Shown here piece by piece: positions 1-9,130 of a stretch of DNA of 64,000 nt (the stretch's first letter is position 1; each line of letters opens with the position of its first letter). Origin of the DNA: Flavobacterium psychrophilum (GTDB lineage Bacteria > Bacteroidota > Bacteroidia > Flavobacteriales > Flavobacteriaceae); assembly GCA_945874225.1 (NCBI GenBank), contig CAMCFT010000007.1, positions 1-64,000 of the forward strand, read 5' to 3'. The translations under genes and the position numbers were made by a program. Under the pieces are notes generated by a model. It saw nothing but the letters and a program-made list of their open reading frames with translations. It was not told where the DNA came from and searched no databases.

Positions 1-3000
1 ACAATCGATACCAACAATGATGCAGCGACCGTAACCATTGCAGACGATGACACTTCAGTAGTAAGCATTGCAGCAACAACACAAGCAGGCGAACCGAACT
101 TCAATGGATTGTTTACTTTAACGTTGAGTAATCCGGTATCCGTATCCACCACAGTAAGTTATACAGTATCGGGCACCGCCACTGCTACAAATGATTACGT
201 AGCCTTAACCGGTACCGTAGTGATTCCAGCCAATACCACCAGCATCACCATCCCGGTAGCAGTGAATGATGATACTATCGTAGAGATAGCAGGAGAGACT
301 GTGATTGTAAACTTAACAGGGACCAATACAGCAGTTACAATCGATACCAACAATGATGTAGCGACCGTAACGATATCCGACAATGATGTATCGGTAGTAA
401 GCATTGCAGCGACCACCCAAGCGAGTGAGCCAAACAGTAATGGATTGTTCACTTTAAGCTTAACCAATCCGGTATCCGTAGCCACCACAGTGACATACAC
501 AGTATCAGGCACCGCCACCGCAACGAACGATTACGTAGCCTTAACCGGTACCGTAACGATAGCTGCAGGCGCTACCACCGCCACCATAGCGGTAACCGTA
601 GCAGATGACAGTATAGTAGAGACCTCAGGAGAGACTGTTATTGTGACCTTAACGGGAACCAACACAGCGGTAACCTTAGGCACAACAGTAGCGACCGTAA
701 CGATAGCTGACAATGACGCTTCAGTAGTAAGTATTGCAGCAACGACACAAGCGAGTGAACCAAGCAGTAATGGATTGTTCACCATCAGTTTGACCAATGC
801 AGTATCCGTAGCCACCACAGTGACCTACACTGTATCGGGCACCGCCACTGCCACGAATGATTACACCGCCTTAACCGGTACAGTAGTTATCCCAGCCAAT
901 ACCACCAGCATCACCATCCCGGTAACGGTGAATGATGATACTATCGTAGAGACCTCAGGAGAAACTGTTATTGTGACCTTAACAGGAACCAATACAGCAG
1001 TGACAATCGATACCAACAATGATGCAGCGACCGTAACCATTGCAGACGATGACACTTCAGTAGTAAGCATTGCGGCAACAACACAAGCAGGCGAACCGAA
1101 CTTCAATGGATTGTTCACCATCAGTTTGACCAATGCAGTATCCGTAGCCACCACAGTGACCTACACTGTATCAGGCACCGCCACAGCAACGAATGATTAC
1201 GTAGCCTTAACCGGTACCGTAGTTATCCCAGCCAATACCACCAGCATCACCATCCCGGTAACGGTTATTGATGATACTATCGTAGAGACCTCAGGAGAAA
1301 CTGTTATTGTGACCTTAACAGGGACCAATACGGCAGTTACAATCGATACCAACAATGATGTAGCGACCGTAACGATAGCTGACAATGACGCTTCAGTAGT
1401 AAGTATTGTAGCAACGACTCAAGCGAGTGAGCCAGCAACAAATGGATTGTTCACCATCAGTTTGACCAATGCAGTATCCGTAGCCACCATAGTGACGTAC
1501 ACAATAGGAGGCACCGCCACCGCAACGAACGATTACGTAGCCTTAACCGGTATCGTAACGATAGCTGCAGGCGTTACCACAGCTACCATAGCGGTAAGTG
1601 TAGCAGATGACAGTATAGTAGAGACCTCAGGAGAAACTGTACTAGTAACTTTAACAGGCACTAATACAGCGGTAACGGTAGGCGCATCAGCAGCAACCGT
1701 AACGATAGCTGACGATGATGCTTCAGTAGTAAGTATTGCAGCAACGACTCAAGCGAGTGAGCCAGCCACCAATGGCTTGTTCACTTTAACCTTGACTAAC
1801 CCAGTGAGTGTAGCCACCACCGTGAGCTACACTGTATCGGGCACCGCCACTGCAGCGAACGATTACGTAGTCTTAACCGGTACCGTAACGATAGCCGCAG
1901 GCGCTACCACCGCCACGATAGCGGTAACAGTGAATGATGATACAATTGTAGAGACCTCAGGAGAAACCTTAATTATCACCTTAACAGGCACTAATACAGC
2001 AGTTACAGTCGATACCAACAATGATGCAGCGACCGTAACGGTAGCTGACAATGATGGCTCGGAAGTAAGTATTACAGCAACAACACAGGCAGGCGAGCCA
2101 ATCTTTAATGGCTTATTTACATTAATCTTAAGTAACCCATTATCCGTAGCCACTACCGTAACGTATACCGTAGGAGGTACCGCAACAGCAGCTACAGATT
2201 ACACTGCCTTAACCGGTACCGTAACGATAGCAGCTGGTGCTACAACAGCTACGATACCAGTCACAGTGATAGATGATATTATTGTAGAGACCTCAGGAGA
2301 AACTGTGATCGTATCCTTAATAGGAACAAATACCACAGTGACAGTTGGATCAATAAATGAAGCGACATTGACTATACTTGACAATGATGCATCAACAGTG
2401 AGCATTGCAGCCACTACCCAAGCAAGCGAGCCAGGAACCGACGGCTTGTTTACCTTAACGTTGAGTAATCCTGTATCAGTAGCTACTACGATAACATATA
2501 CAGTAGCGGGTACCGCCACAGCAGATGCAGATTATGCAGTATTAATAGGAAGTGTAATAATACCAGCAGGAAGCACCACGGCTATAATAAACGTGTCAGT
2601 GATAGACGACGTTATTGTAGAAACTGGTGGAGAAACAGTAATCGTGACCTTGACAGGAACCGATACTGTGGTTGCGTTAAACACTTCAAATACAGCGACT
2701 GTAACAATAGCTGAAGATGATATTGCTGCGCCATCAATAATATTAATTAAAACTGCATCTTTAACAGGAACTGAAGCGGTAGGTAGTATAATCACTTATA
2801 CGTTTACAATAACTAATACCGGCAATGTGCCTTTGAATACTATTGAAATTGCTGATTCATTACTATCTGCAACGCCAATATCAATACCAGGCATGTTAGA
2901 TGTGAGTGCGGTTACTACCTTAACAAGAACGTACACTATTTCTCAATCTGATATAGATGCTGGAAATGTAATTAATACCGCAACAGCTTCAGGTTTCGAT

Positions 3001-3771
3001 CCTAATGGTAAAAGAATATCCGATGTTTCTGATAATGGCAATCCAAATGATGGAAATGACAATCCAACAATATTTAAACTATCTCAATCTCCGAGTATTG
3101 CCGTGATTACAACAGCTGTATTCGATGATAACAATGGGGATGGTTTTGCGCAAGCCGGCGAAACAGTTAGCTATAGTTTTACTATAACCAATACTGGAAA
3201 TGTTACTCTTACCAATATTTTAATTCCAAATAATTTACTTGGAATTATGGTTACCGGAGGCCCAATATCTTTAGGTGTGGGACAATCTGACAGCTTTACA
3301 TTTAAAGCAACTTATGTACTTACACAAGCGGATATTATCTTAGGTATAGTTACAAATCAGGCAACAGTTGTTGGAACTAGTCCGAGTGGAACCCTTGTTC
3401 AGGACAAATCAGATGATTTGGATATCAGTAACGATAATCCAACGGTATTGTCTATCACAGGTTGTGTTATCGAAGTCTTTAATGCAGTATCACCTAATGG
3501 TGATGGTGATAATGATGTCTTCTATATCAGAGGTCTGGAATGTTATCCGGATAATAGTGTAGAAGTATTCAATCGCTGGGGAGTTTTGGTATTCGAAAGA
3601 GATCATTACAACAATGCGGACAGGGCATTTAGAGGGGTGTCAGAAGGACGAGTAACAGTCAATCAATTTGAAGAATTACCAGAAGGAACCTACTATTATG
3701 TATTCAAATACAAAGATGGTAATGCAAATGGACATCAAAAAGCAGGTTACTTATACATTAATAGAAAATAG
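1..3771 (+). CDS. Calx-beta repeat surface adhesin with type B T9SS sorting domain (5' end outside window)
   Basis: The reading frame is open from base 1, so the start and any signal peptide lie upstream; the internal TTG at 109 is not a start. The visible 1256 residues hold eight complete Calx-beta-type repeats of 110-112 residues, each opening with a (T/A)SVVSIAATTQA-like segment and ending in an acidic TVTIADND-type strand. Two DUF11-like domains follow (about 2725-3070 and 3090-3450), with the ITNTGNV motif. The C-terminus (SPNGDGDNDVF, then VFNRWGVLVFE and GTYYYVFKY) is the gliding-motility-associated CHU_C domain, the type B signal for T9SS export. Proteins of this kind are large cell-surface adhesins, and Calx-beta repeats usually bind calcium. 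The two genes downstream encode the PorP/SprF and OmpA partners typical for type B cargo. The family assignment is secure; the ligand is unknown. Confidence 0.93.
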   Translation, partial: TIDTNNDAATVTIADDDTSVVSIAATTQAGEPNFNGLFTLTLSNPVSVSTTVSYTVSGTATATNDYVALTGTVVIPANTTSITIPVAVNDDTIVEIAGETVIVNLTGTNTAVTIDTNNDVATVTISDNDVSVVSIAATTQASEPNSNGLFTLSLTNPVSVATTVTYTVSGTATATNDYVALTGTVTIAAGATTATIAVTVADDSIVETSGETVIVTLTGTNTAVTLGTTVATVTIADNDASVVSIAATTQASEPSSNGLFTISLTNAVSVATTVTYTVSGTATATNDYTALTGTVVIPANTTSITIPVTVNDDTIVETSGETVIVTLTGTNTAVTIDTNNDAATVTIADDDTSVVSIAATTQAGEPNFNGLFTISLTNAVSVATTVTYTVSGTATATNDYVALTGTVVIPANTTSITIPVTVIDDTIVETSGETVIVTLTGTNTAVTIDTNNDVATVTIADNDASVVSIVATTQASEPATNGLFTISLTNAVSVATIVTYTIGGTATATNDYVALTGIVTIAAGVTTATIAVSVADDSIVETSGETVLVTLTGTNTAVTVGASAATVTIADDDASVVSIAATTQASEPATNGLFTLTLTNPVSVATTVSYTVSGTATAANDYVVLTGTVTIAAGATTATIAVTVNDDTIVETSGETLIITLTGTNTAVTVDTNNDAATVTVADNDGSEVSITATTQAGEPIFNGLFTLILSNPLSVATTVTYTVGGTATAATDYTALTGTVTIAAGATTATIPVTVIDDIIVETSGETVIVSLIGTNTTVTVGSINEATLTILDNDASTVSIAATTQASEPGTDGLFTLTLSNPVSVATTITYTVAGTATADADYAVLIGSVIIPAGSTTAIINVSVIDDVIVETGGETVIVTLTGTDTVVALNTSNTATVTIAEDDIAAPSIILIKTASLTGTEAVGSIITYTFTITNTGNVPLNTIEIADSLLSATPISIPGMLDVSAVTTLTRTYTISQSDIDAGNVINTATASGFDPNGKRISDVSDNGNPNDGNDNPTIFKLSQSPSIAVITTAVFDDNNGDGFAQAGETVSYSFTITNTGNVTLTNILIPNNLLGIMVTGGPISLGVGQSDSFTFKATYVLTQADIILGIVTNQATVVGTSPSGTLVQDKSDDLDISNDNPTVLSITGCVIEVFNAVSPNGDGDNDVFYIRGLECYPDNSVEVFNRWGVLVFERDHYNNADRAFRGVSEGRVTVNQFEELPEGTYYYVFKYKDGNANGHQKAGYLYINRK
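52..2721 (+). repeat. Eight tandem 330-336 bp Calx-beta coding repeats
   Basis: Units begin at 52, 388, 718, 1054, 1390, 1720, 2056 and 2389; bases 1-51 are the tail of an earlier unit. Nucleotide identity is very high between some non-adjacent units: the roughly 110 bases from position 1 recur at about 1006 with a single difference seen. The last two units are more diverged. This points to recent duplication or gene conversion, and means copy number may vary or be mis-assembled. Confidence 0.92.
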
Positions 3772-3781
3772 ATAAACTAAT

Positions 3782-3808
3782 TCCTGAGGGTTCTATAAAC
3801 CCTCAGGA
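3782..3808. repeat. Perfect 11-bp hairpin between adhesin and porP-like gene
   Basis: Arms TCCTGAGGGTT and AACCCTCAGGA enclose a 5-base loop. No T-run follows, so a classic intrinsic terminator is unlikely; the hairpin could tune mRNA stability between the abundant adhesin message and the membrane-protein message. A similar CCT-GAGG palindrome occurs at 27206-27236. Confidence 0.6.
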
Positions 3809-3824
3809 TTAAAAACCGAAACAG

Positions 3825-4754
3825 ATGAAAACAAATTTAATTATATTGGTTTTAATACTTTCTATAAGTACCAGTTATGCCCAGCAAGATGCTCAGTTTA
3901 CACAATATATGTACAACACCATTAACATAAATCCTGCCTATGCAGGTTCTAGAGATGTGATGAGTATTTTTGCATTACACCGAACACAATGGGTAGGACT
4001 CGATGGAGCACCAACTACAAACACGGTGTCTATAAACGCTCCTGTTACCGGAAGCAATGTAGGTTTAGGATTGTCTATAATAAATGACAAAATAGGACCT
4101 TCGGATGAAAATAATATTGCAATAGATTTCTCCTATACGCTTTATACATCAGACACTTATAAGCTAGCTTTTGGGTTAAAAGCTAGTGCTAATTTACTTA
4201 ATATTGATTTTTCAAAATTAAACCAGCACGATAAAAACGACTACGTTTTTGACATTAATGTTGACAATAAGTTTTCGCCAAACATAGGGGCAGGATTTTA
4301 TTTGTATTCTGATAAAGGATATTTTGGATTATCAGCACCAAACTTATTGGAAACTACACATTTCGATAAATATGCAAGCACAGGGGCTAATAGTCATGTT
4401 ACCAAGGAAAAAATTCATTATTATTTTATTGCAGGCCAGGTGTTTGACCTGAGCGATAGTGTTCAATTTAAACCATCAATTCTTGCTAAAATGGTTCAGG
4501 GTGCACCATTGCAGTTAGATATTTCAGCAAATTTTTTGGTAAATGAAAAATTCACCGCTGGACTTGCTTATAGATGGAGTGCTGCAATGAGTGCTTTGGT
4601 TGGCTTCCAGGTGTCTGATTCTTGGTTTATAGGTTATGGATATGATTTAGAAACCACAAAACTGGCAAACTACAATTCAGGTACGCACGAAATATTCTTG
4701 CGTTATGAATTTTTTAATAAATATGAAAGAATAGTTTCTCCTAGGTTCTTCTAA
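3825..4754 (+). CDS. PorP/SprF family type IX secretion membrane protein
   Basis: This 309-residue protein has a signal peptide (MKTNLIILVLILSISTSYA) and then the family hallmark QDAQFTQYMYNTININPAYAGSR, followed by alternating beta strands with glycine and aromatic residues of an outer-membrane beta-barrel and an aromatic C-terminus (SPRFF). PorP/SprF proteins attach T9SS cargo, especially proteins with type B domains, to the outer membrane; SprF is needed for secretion of the adhesin SprB in Flavobacterium johnsoniae. Its position 53 bp after a type B adhesin gene suggests that adhesin is its specific partner. It starts at the ATG that gives a complete signal peptide. The partner assignment is inferred from position. 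Confidence 0.9.
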   Translation: MKTNLIILVLILSISTSYAQQDAQFTQYMYNTININPAYAGSRDVMSIFALHRTQWVGLDGAPTTNTVSINAPVTGSNVGLGLSIINDKIGPSDENNIAIDFSYTLYTSDTYKLAFGLKASANLLNIDFSKLNQHDKNDYVFDINVDNKFSPNIGAGFYLYSDKGYFGLSAPNLLETTHFDKYASTGANSHVTKEKIHYYFIAGQVFDLSDSVQFKPSILAKMVQGAPLQLDISANFLVNEKFTAGLAYRWSAAMSALVGFQVSDSWFIGYGYDLETTKLANYNSGTHEIFLRYEFFNKYERIVSPRFF

Positions 4755-4765
4755 TACTATCAACT

Positions 4766-6706
4766 ATGAAAATTCAAACTTTTTTTTACAGTACGCTATT
4801 AAGCCTCATTTTTATTCAAGCATATTCGCAAAAAACGGAAATTGCAAAAGCTGATAAACAATATAATGCCTATGCTTATGTTGATGCCATAAAAATATAT
4901 GAGCGTGTGGCCGAGAAAGGGTATAAAAACGAAAAAATGTTCCAAAAACTAGGCAACGCCTACTATTTCAATGCAGAATTGGTAGAAGCAGCAAAATGGT
5001 ATGGTGAACTCTTTGCAATGAACCAAGACCAAGAACCAGAATATTTTTTCAGGTATTCTCAAGCCTTAAAATCTATTGGGGATTATGTCACTGCCAATAA
5101 AATGTTGGAACAATTTAATGTGAAATCAGGTAACGAGAGAAGAGCTCAATTATTCGAAAGCAATAAAAACTATCTCGAAGAAATCAATTCCAATTCAGGG
5201 CGTTTTGATATTACCGATGCAGGAATCAACTCAGAGTATTCGGATTTTGGAAGTGTTTTTTTTCAAAATAAACTGATATTTGCTTCTTCAAAGGAGGTTA
5301 AAGGAGTTTCAAATAAAATTTTCAAGCAAACCAACCAATCTTTTTTAAATTTATATGAATCCGAAGTATTACCAAACGGAAGTCTTAGTGAATCAATACT
5401 CTTTGGCAACAAGATAAATTCAAAATTTCACGAATCAACTCCTGTTTTTACTAGAGATGGAAAAACGATGTATTTTACCAGAAATAATTATTTGGATGGA
5501 AAAAAAGGGGAAGACAGTAAAAAAGCAATGCTTTTAAAATTATATAAATCCACATTAAAAAATGGCAAGTGGAGCGATGTGACTGAGTTGTCTTTTAATA
5601 GCAACCAATACAGCACTGCGCATCCTATTCTTAGTCCAGATGACAAAACATTATATTTTGCATCGGATATGCCAGGAACAATAGGACAATCAGATTTGTT
5701 TGAAGTAGCAATAAATGAAGATGGAAGTTTTGGAACACCAAAAAATCTTGGCGCCAAAATCAATACTGAAGGCAGGGAAACCTTTCCCTTTATATCAGAT
5801 GACAACGAATTGTATTTTGCCAGCGATGGACATCCTGGATTGGGAGGGTTGGATATTTATGTCTCCAAAATAGAAAAAAACAACATTTTTAAAGAAGTTA
5901 AAAATGTGGGTTCACCAATAAACGGGCCTCAAGATGATTTCGCCTTTATGATTGACAGCAAAATCCGCAATGGATTTTTTACTTCCAATAGAGATGGAGG
6001 AAAAGGTTTTGACGATATTTATAAATTTACAGAAACCCGCAAACTGGCTTGCGAACAAAAATTAGCAGGAATTATAACAGACCAAGAAGATGGGGCAGCA
6101 TTAGCTAATGTTAAAGTGAGCTTGTTTGACGAAAACTTCCAATTAATCAAAGAAAATATAGCCGACGATAAAGGGCAATACAATTTTGATGTCGAATGTG
6201 GAAAAACCTATTATGTTCGAGCCCAAAAATCAGATTTTGAAACCAAGGAGAGTATTATAATTATTGCCAAAATGACTGGAACAACAAATTTATCATTGGC
6301 AATTGACAAACGCATTAAGCCAATAGGAGTAGGGACTGATTTAGCTAAAACAGTAGATATACCAACAATTTATTTCGATTTGGACAAATGGAATATTAGG
6401 CCAGATGCCGCTTTTCAACTCGAAAAAATAGTTGAAGTGATGAAACAATTTCCAGCCATGAAAATCGATATTCGTTCCTATACCGATAGCCGCCAAACCG
6501 CTCAATATAATCTTAATTTGTCTAATAAAAGAGCTAAATCGACTATGGAATGGTTAGTAAAAAAAGGAATAGAATCTAGCCGTTTAACCGGAAAAGGTTA
6601 TGGTGAAACCCAACTTATAAATAAATGTTCCGATGATGTAAAATGTACCGAATCTGAGCATCAAGCTAACAGGCGTAGTGAGTTTATAATTATTTTGATG
6701 AAGTAA
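4766..6706 (+). CDS. OmpA family protein with PD40 propeller and CarboxypepD_reg-like domain
   Basis: This 646-residue exported protein has, in order: a signal peptide (to about residue 21, SYSQ), TPR-like helices (about 25-130), a PD40/WD40-like beta-propeller (about 200-430; repeated LYFASD and MYFTRN strands), a carboxypeptidase-regulatory-like fold (about 435-510) and a C-terminal OmpA peptidoglycan-binding domain (about 530-645; IYFDLDKWNIRPDA, then a Y-D-S-R segment and NRRSEF). The architecture resembles PorE-like envelope proteins of T9SS loci, which tie the outer-membrane machinery to peptidoglycan. It starts 11 bp after the porP/sprF-like gene, so the two are almost surely co-transcribed with the adhesin. 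A more exact orthologue name cannot be given from sequence alone. Confidence 0.9.
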   Translation: MKIQTFFYSTLLSLIFIQAYSQKTEIAKADKQYNAYAYVDAIKIYERVAEKGYKNEKMFQKLGNAYYFNAELVEAAKWYGELFAMNQDQEPEYFFRYSQALKSIGDYVTANKMLEQFNVKSGNERRAQLFESNKNYLEEINSNSGRFDITDAGINSEYSDFGSVFFQNKLIFASSKEVKGVSNKIFKQTNQSFLNLYESEVLPNGSLSESILFGNKINSKFHESTPVFTRDGKTMYFTRNNYLDGKKGEDSKKAMLLKLYKSTLKNGKWSDVTELSFNSNQYSTAHPILSPDDKTLYFASDMPGTIGQSDLFEVAINEDGSFGTPKNLGAKINTEGRETFPFISDDNELYFASDGHPGLGGLDIYVSKIEKNNIFKEVKNVGSPINGPQDDFAFMIDSKIRNGFFTSNRDGGKGFDDIYKFTETRKLACEQKLAGIITDQEDGAALANVKVSLFDENFQLIKENIADDKGQYNFDVECGKTYYVRAQKSDFETKESIIIIAKMTGTTNLSLAIDKRIKPIGVGTDLAKTVDIPTIYFDLDKWNIRPDAAFQLEKIVEVMKQFPAMKIDIRSYTDSRQTAQYNLNLSNKRAKSTMEWLVKKGIESSRLTGKGYGETQLINKCSDDVKCTESEHQANRRSEFIIILMK

Positions 6707-6751
6707 ATGCCTTTGCTAAAACTATTTAAATTGTAGTGATTAGAATGAAAA

Positions 6752-7123
6752 TTAGTTTTTTGGAGACCCTTTAGTAAGTAAATAATCTTCATAATTTTCA
6801 GCAAACCACTTCTCTTTGTTTTTTTTGGCAGTCTCTTTTTCTTTTGGATATAAAATAGCTAATCGATCTGAAAATATAGCAATCTTAATGGTATAGGTGT
6901 AGAATTCCTCTTTAGTTAATACAATATCTGGATTTGATTTTTTTTCGAAAAATTCAAAAAACAATGCGTCAAACTCTTTCAAAGAAAAATTCGCAACCTT
7001 TTTTTTATTTTCATTATAAATGGTCTCTTTCAAGAGAGCATCAGCGCTATTTACTTTTTTATCCTGAGCATAAAGCAAATTTAAAAAAAGCGTAAAGGAC
7101 AACATTAAAATTATTTTTTTCAT
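6752..7123 (-). CDS. Small exported protein of unknown function
   Basis: The product is 123 residues starting at MKKIILMLSF; a start four codons further upstream (7135) would only add MYFS before the signal peptide. The signal peptide ends near LLYAQ, and the mature part is lysine/glutamate-rich and mostly helical, with no cysteines or recognised motif. It is convergent with the OmpA gene (45 bp apart) and has no operon partner. It is probably periplasmic. I do not recognise the family. Confidence 0.75.
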   Translation of the reverse strand: MKKIILMLSFTLFLNLLYAQDKKVNSADALLKETIYNENKKKVANFSLKEFDALFFEFFEKKSNPDIVLTKEEFYTYTIKIAIFSDRLAILYPKEKETAKKNKEKWFAENYEDYLLTKGSPKN

Positions 7124-7344
7124 ACTAAAGTACAAATAAGCTTGTTTTATATTTTCAAAATTACTAAAATAAATTTATAGATATCCTAACTTTTAAGATA
7201 ATTCTAATTTCAAGAACTATAGTTAGATTCGAAAATAAGCTTTGGTTTAATGTGGATTCCTAGTTTTTGATGAACCGATTAATTTGGCTGAATTACAGAG
7301 GAGTTATTTCGGAATTTTTTGATGCTGATTTGAGATTTTTGAAC

Positions 7345-7374
7345 AAAAAAAACCTCTAGATTACTCTAGAGGTT
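7345..7374 (-). terminator. Intrinsic terminator of tmRNA gene
   Basis: On the minus strand a perfect 10-bp stem (AACCTCTAGA / TCTAGAGGTT, loop of 4) is followed by eight T residues, 15 bases past the mature tmRNA 3' end. Confidence 0.85.
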
Positions 7375-7388
7375 TTTGGTACGACAAG

Positions 7389-7782
7389 TGGAGTCGGGGA
7401 GAGTCGAACTCCCGTCCAAACAAGCAACTAAAAAACTTTCTACACGCTTATTTCCTGATTAGGTTTTCGACTTTGTGCTCGGCCAGAAACAGCCACACAT
7501 TGCTTATCTTCTTAATTTCGAAATCCACCCGAAGCTTGTGGAAATCTAGGTTTAAATTTACGATTCACCTTTATCGACCGCTATAAACCAAAGCTTTCGA
7601 GGTAAATCCTGCTCTCCTATCTGATAGGAGCGAGGCTAATCTTACTATGATTCAGATTATGCAGCAAGAGCGTAGTTTCCTTCGCCGTGTATGTGTTTTG
7701 AAACCTTTTATTTACGAGAATTGTCCCAGTTCTCGACGTGCTTACTTTTCAATTCGACTTGCTGTCAAAACCAGTCGACCCC
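7389..7782 (-). ncRNA. ssrA: Transfer-messenger RNA (tmRNA)
   Basis: The minus strand reads GGGGTCGACTGGTTTTGACA at the 5' end and closes with GACGGGAGTTCGACTC and CCCCGACTCCA, forming a 7-bp acceptor stem (GGGGTCG with CGACTCC) and a normal T-arm. The mRNA-like part (7686 down to 7657) encodes GEGNYALAA followed by TAA, the proteolysis tag added to proteins stalled on ribosomes. The length of 394 nt is usual for one-piece tmRNA. The bases after the discriminator A are CTT, so CCA is not encoded and must be added enzymatically. tmRNA works with SmpB to free stalled ribosomes. A promoter candidate lies at 7862-7892. Confidence 0.96.
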
Positions 7783-7793
7783 ATTTTTTTTAG

Positions 7794-7936
7794 TATTCAG
7801 TGGTCAGTTTTTAGTATTCAGTCTAAACTGAATTTCAAAACACACTACTTACTGAAGTGTGCAAAGATACAATAATTCAGAAGGATTTGCAATACTGCAA
7901 ACTGAATACTGTAAACTGACCACTGATTACTCTTTA
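7794..7936. repeat. Inverted heptamer arrays around the tmRNA promoter
   Basis: The left array has seven-base units ending in CAG (TATTCAG, TGGTCAG, TTTTTAG, TATTCAG; 7794-7821). The right array has units starting with CTG (CTGCAAA, CTGAATA, CTGTAAA, CTGACCA, CTGATTA; 7895-7929) and a degenerate CTCTTTA that overlaps the stop codon of the serine hydrolase gene. The arrays pair with each other over 29 bp (7794-7822 with 7901-7929, 26 matches). They share phase and orientation with the arrays at 35574-36066. Confidence 0.8.
7862..7892 (-). promoter_or_regulatory. Probable tmRNA promoter (TTG-N20-TATCTTTG)
   Basis: On the minus strand TTG (7892-7890), a 20-base spacer and TATCTTTG (7869-7862) match the Bacteroidota sigma-A consensus. 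It lies about 80 bases upstream of the mature tmRNA 5' end, leaving a leader to be processed. Confidence 0.6.
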
Positions 7937-9130
7937 CTCGTCTTCTACTTTAAAAGGATAGTCACCAAATATAGGCGCTAATTTTCGAATTGCATAAGTA
8001 CTTTTTGTGAATTTGTTAGAAAGGGCAATTATAGTAACATTTTCATCTTTTAGAGGAATATAGGAAGATGTAAAACCATGCCACCAACCATTATGGAAAT
8101 AGAAGTTTTTACCATTTTCCCAATTAATCATTCGGATTCCCAAACCATAATTTTTTCTTCCAGGATGCTCATTGCTATATCCGGTATACACTTGTTTTAA
8201 AAGTGCGGGTTCTAAAAAGTCAGGTGAATTTCGAGCTCGGTCAAATTTTAATAAATCTCTTGGAGTAGAGTAAATATTTTTATCACCATATACTTTATCA
8301 AGATAGTCAATCCCTATTTCCACTCTGTTGCCTTTATACGAAGGAGCAACTTTCTTTTTATCTTTATCAAAGTCCAAAACAAAAGTGTTGGTCATTCCTA
8401 GTGGTTTGAAAATAATTTGGCTCATAGCTTCTCTATAAGAAAGTTTGGTAACTTTTTCAATTATCAAAGCCAGCATTGCATAATTGGTATTGCAGTAGGC
8501 AAAACGGGTACCTGTTTTTTGTTCTAAACCAATGTTTTTTGTTCCCATTATGGTTAAGATATCTTGATTGGTTAATGTATTATGCCTGTCCCAAACCGTT
8601 TTATCACGATCCGTAAAATAGGCATAACTACGCATTCCACTTCGGTGACTTAATAACATTCTGACTGTCGCATCTGGATACGGAAATTCTTTCAAATAGA
8701 TGGTTACTTTGTCGTCTAAACCAATTCTTTTGGCATTGACCAATTTTAAAATTGCTGTAGCAGTAAGGACTTTACTTACAGAGGCAATGTGGATGGGTGT
8801 GGTACTTGTTATTGGTGTTTTATCTCTAAAGTTGGCAAAACCTTCGTATTTTTCATAGATAATTTGGCCATTTTTAGCAACAAGAAATCCACCATTCATA
8901 CTATTGTTTGGCCAGTTTTTTCTATAAAATGCATCAATTTTTTCTTTGGTTGCAGAGATGTATTCTGTAGTAAGTTTTGGAACTTCGTTAGTTAAGGGTT
9001 TCATTTTTGGCAATGCATCTTTGGGAAGTTCAGCATCGTTTAGTTCTACTTTTTTCTGCTTTGCGCATGAACTTAAAACTAAAATAAGGATAAGTAATTG
9101 TAGTATATTTGCTCGTTTGATAAAATTCAT
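7934..9130 (-). CDS. Serine hydrolase lipoprotein (class C beta-lactamase-like fold)
   Basis: Starting at MNFIKR, the product is 398 residues with a lipoprotein signal (VLSSC, lipid cysteine at 22). The penicillin-binding-protein/beta-lactamase fold is shown by the SxxK motif SVSK (Ser117, Lys120) in HIASVSKVLTATAIL, the YxN motif YCN (212-214), and a late HNG motif in FHNGWWHGF that replaces KTG. Proteins with this pattern include D-aminopeptidases, esterases and peptidoglycan-modifying enzymes, and most are not antibiotic-resistance enzymes. The acyl-lipid anchor suggests a periplasmic or surface location. An in-frame ATG at 9166 would place 12 odd residues before the signal and is rejected. 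The gene stands alone, divergent from the oxidoreductase gene. Confidence 0.88.
   Translation of the reverse strand: MNFIKRANILQLLILILVLSSCAKQKKVELNDAELPKDALPKMKPLTNEVPKLTTEYISATKEKIDAFYRKNWPNNSMNGGFLVAKNGQIIYEKYEGFANFRDKTPITSTTPIHIASVSKVLTATAILKLVNAKRIGLDDKVTIYLKEFPYPDATVRMLLSHRSGMRSYAYFTDRDKTVWDRHNTLTNQDILTIMGTKNIGLEQKTGTRFAYCNTNYAMLALIIEKVTKLSYREAMSQIIFKPLGMTNTFVLDFDKDKKKVAPSYKGNRVEIGIDYLDKVYGDKNIYSTPRDLLKFDRARNSPDFLEPALLKQVYTGYSNEHPGRKNYGLGIRMINWENGKNFYFHNGWWHGFTSSYIPLKDENVTIIALSNKFTKSTYAIRKLAPIFGDYPFKVEDE

Noticed and set aside
195..2795. Series of roughly 100-residue open frames on the minus strand of the adhesin gene
   Set aside because: They recur once per repeat and follow from the biased codons of the repeats; none has a promoter or recognisable product.
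109..3771. A start at position 109 for the adhesin
   Set aside because: The codon is TTG inside a repeat and the frame is open back to base 1, so the gene simply continues beyond the window edge.
7934..9130. Beta-lactamase resistance gene
   Set aside because: The SxxK and YxN motifs show the shared fold only; the HNG in place of KTG and the lipoprotein signal fit the wider serine-hydrolase family better.
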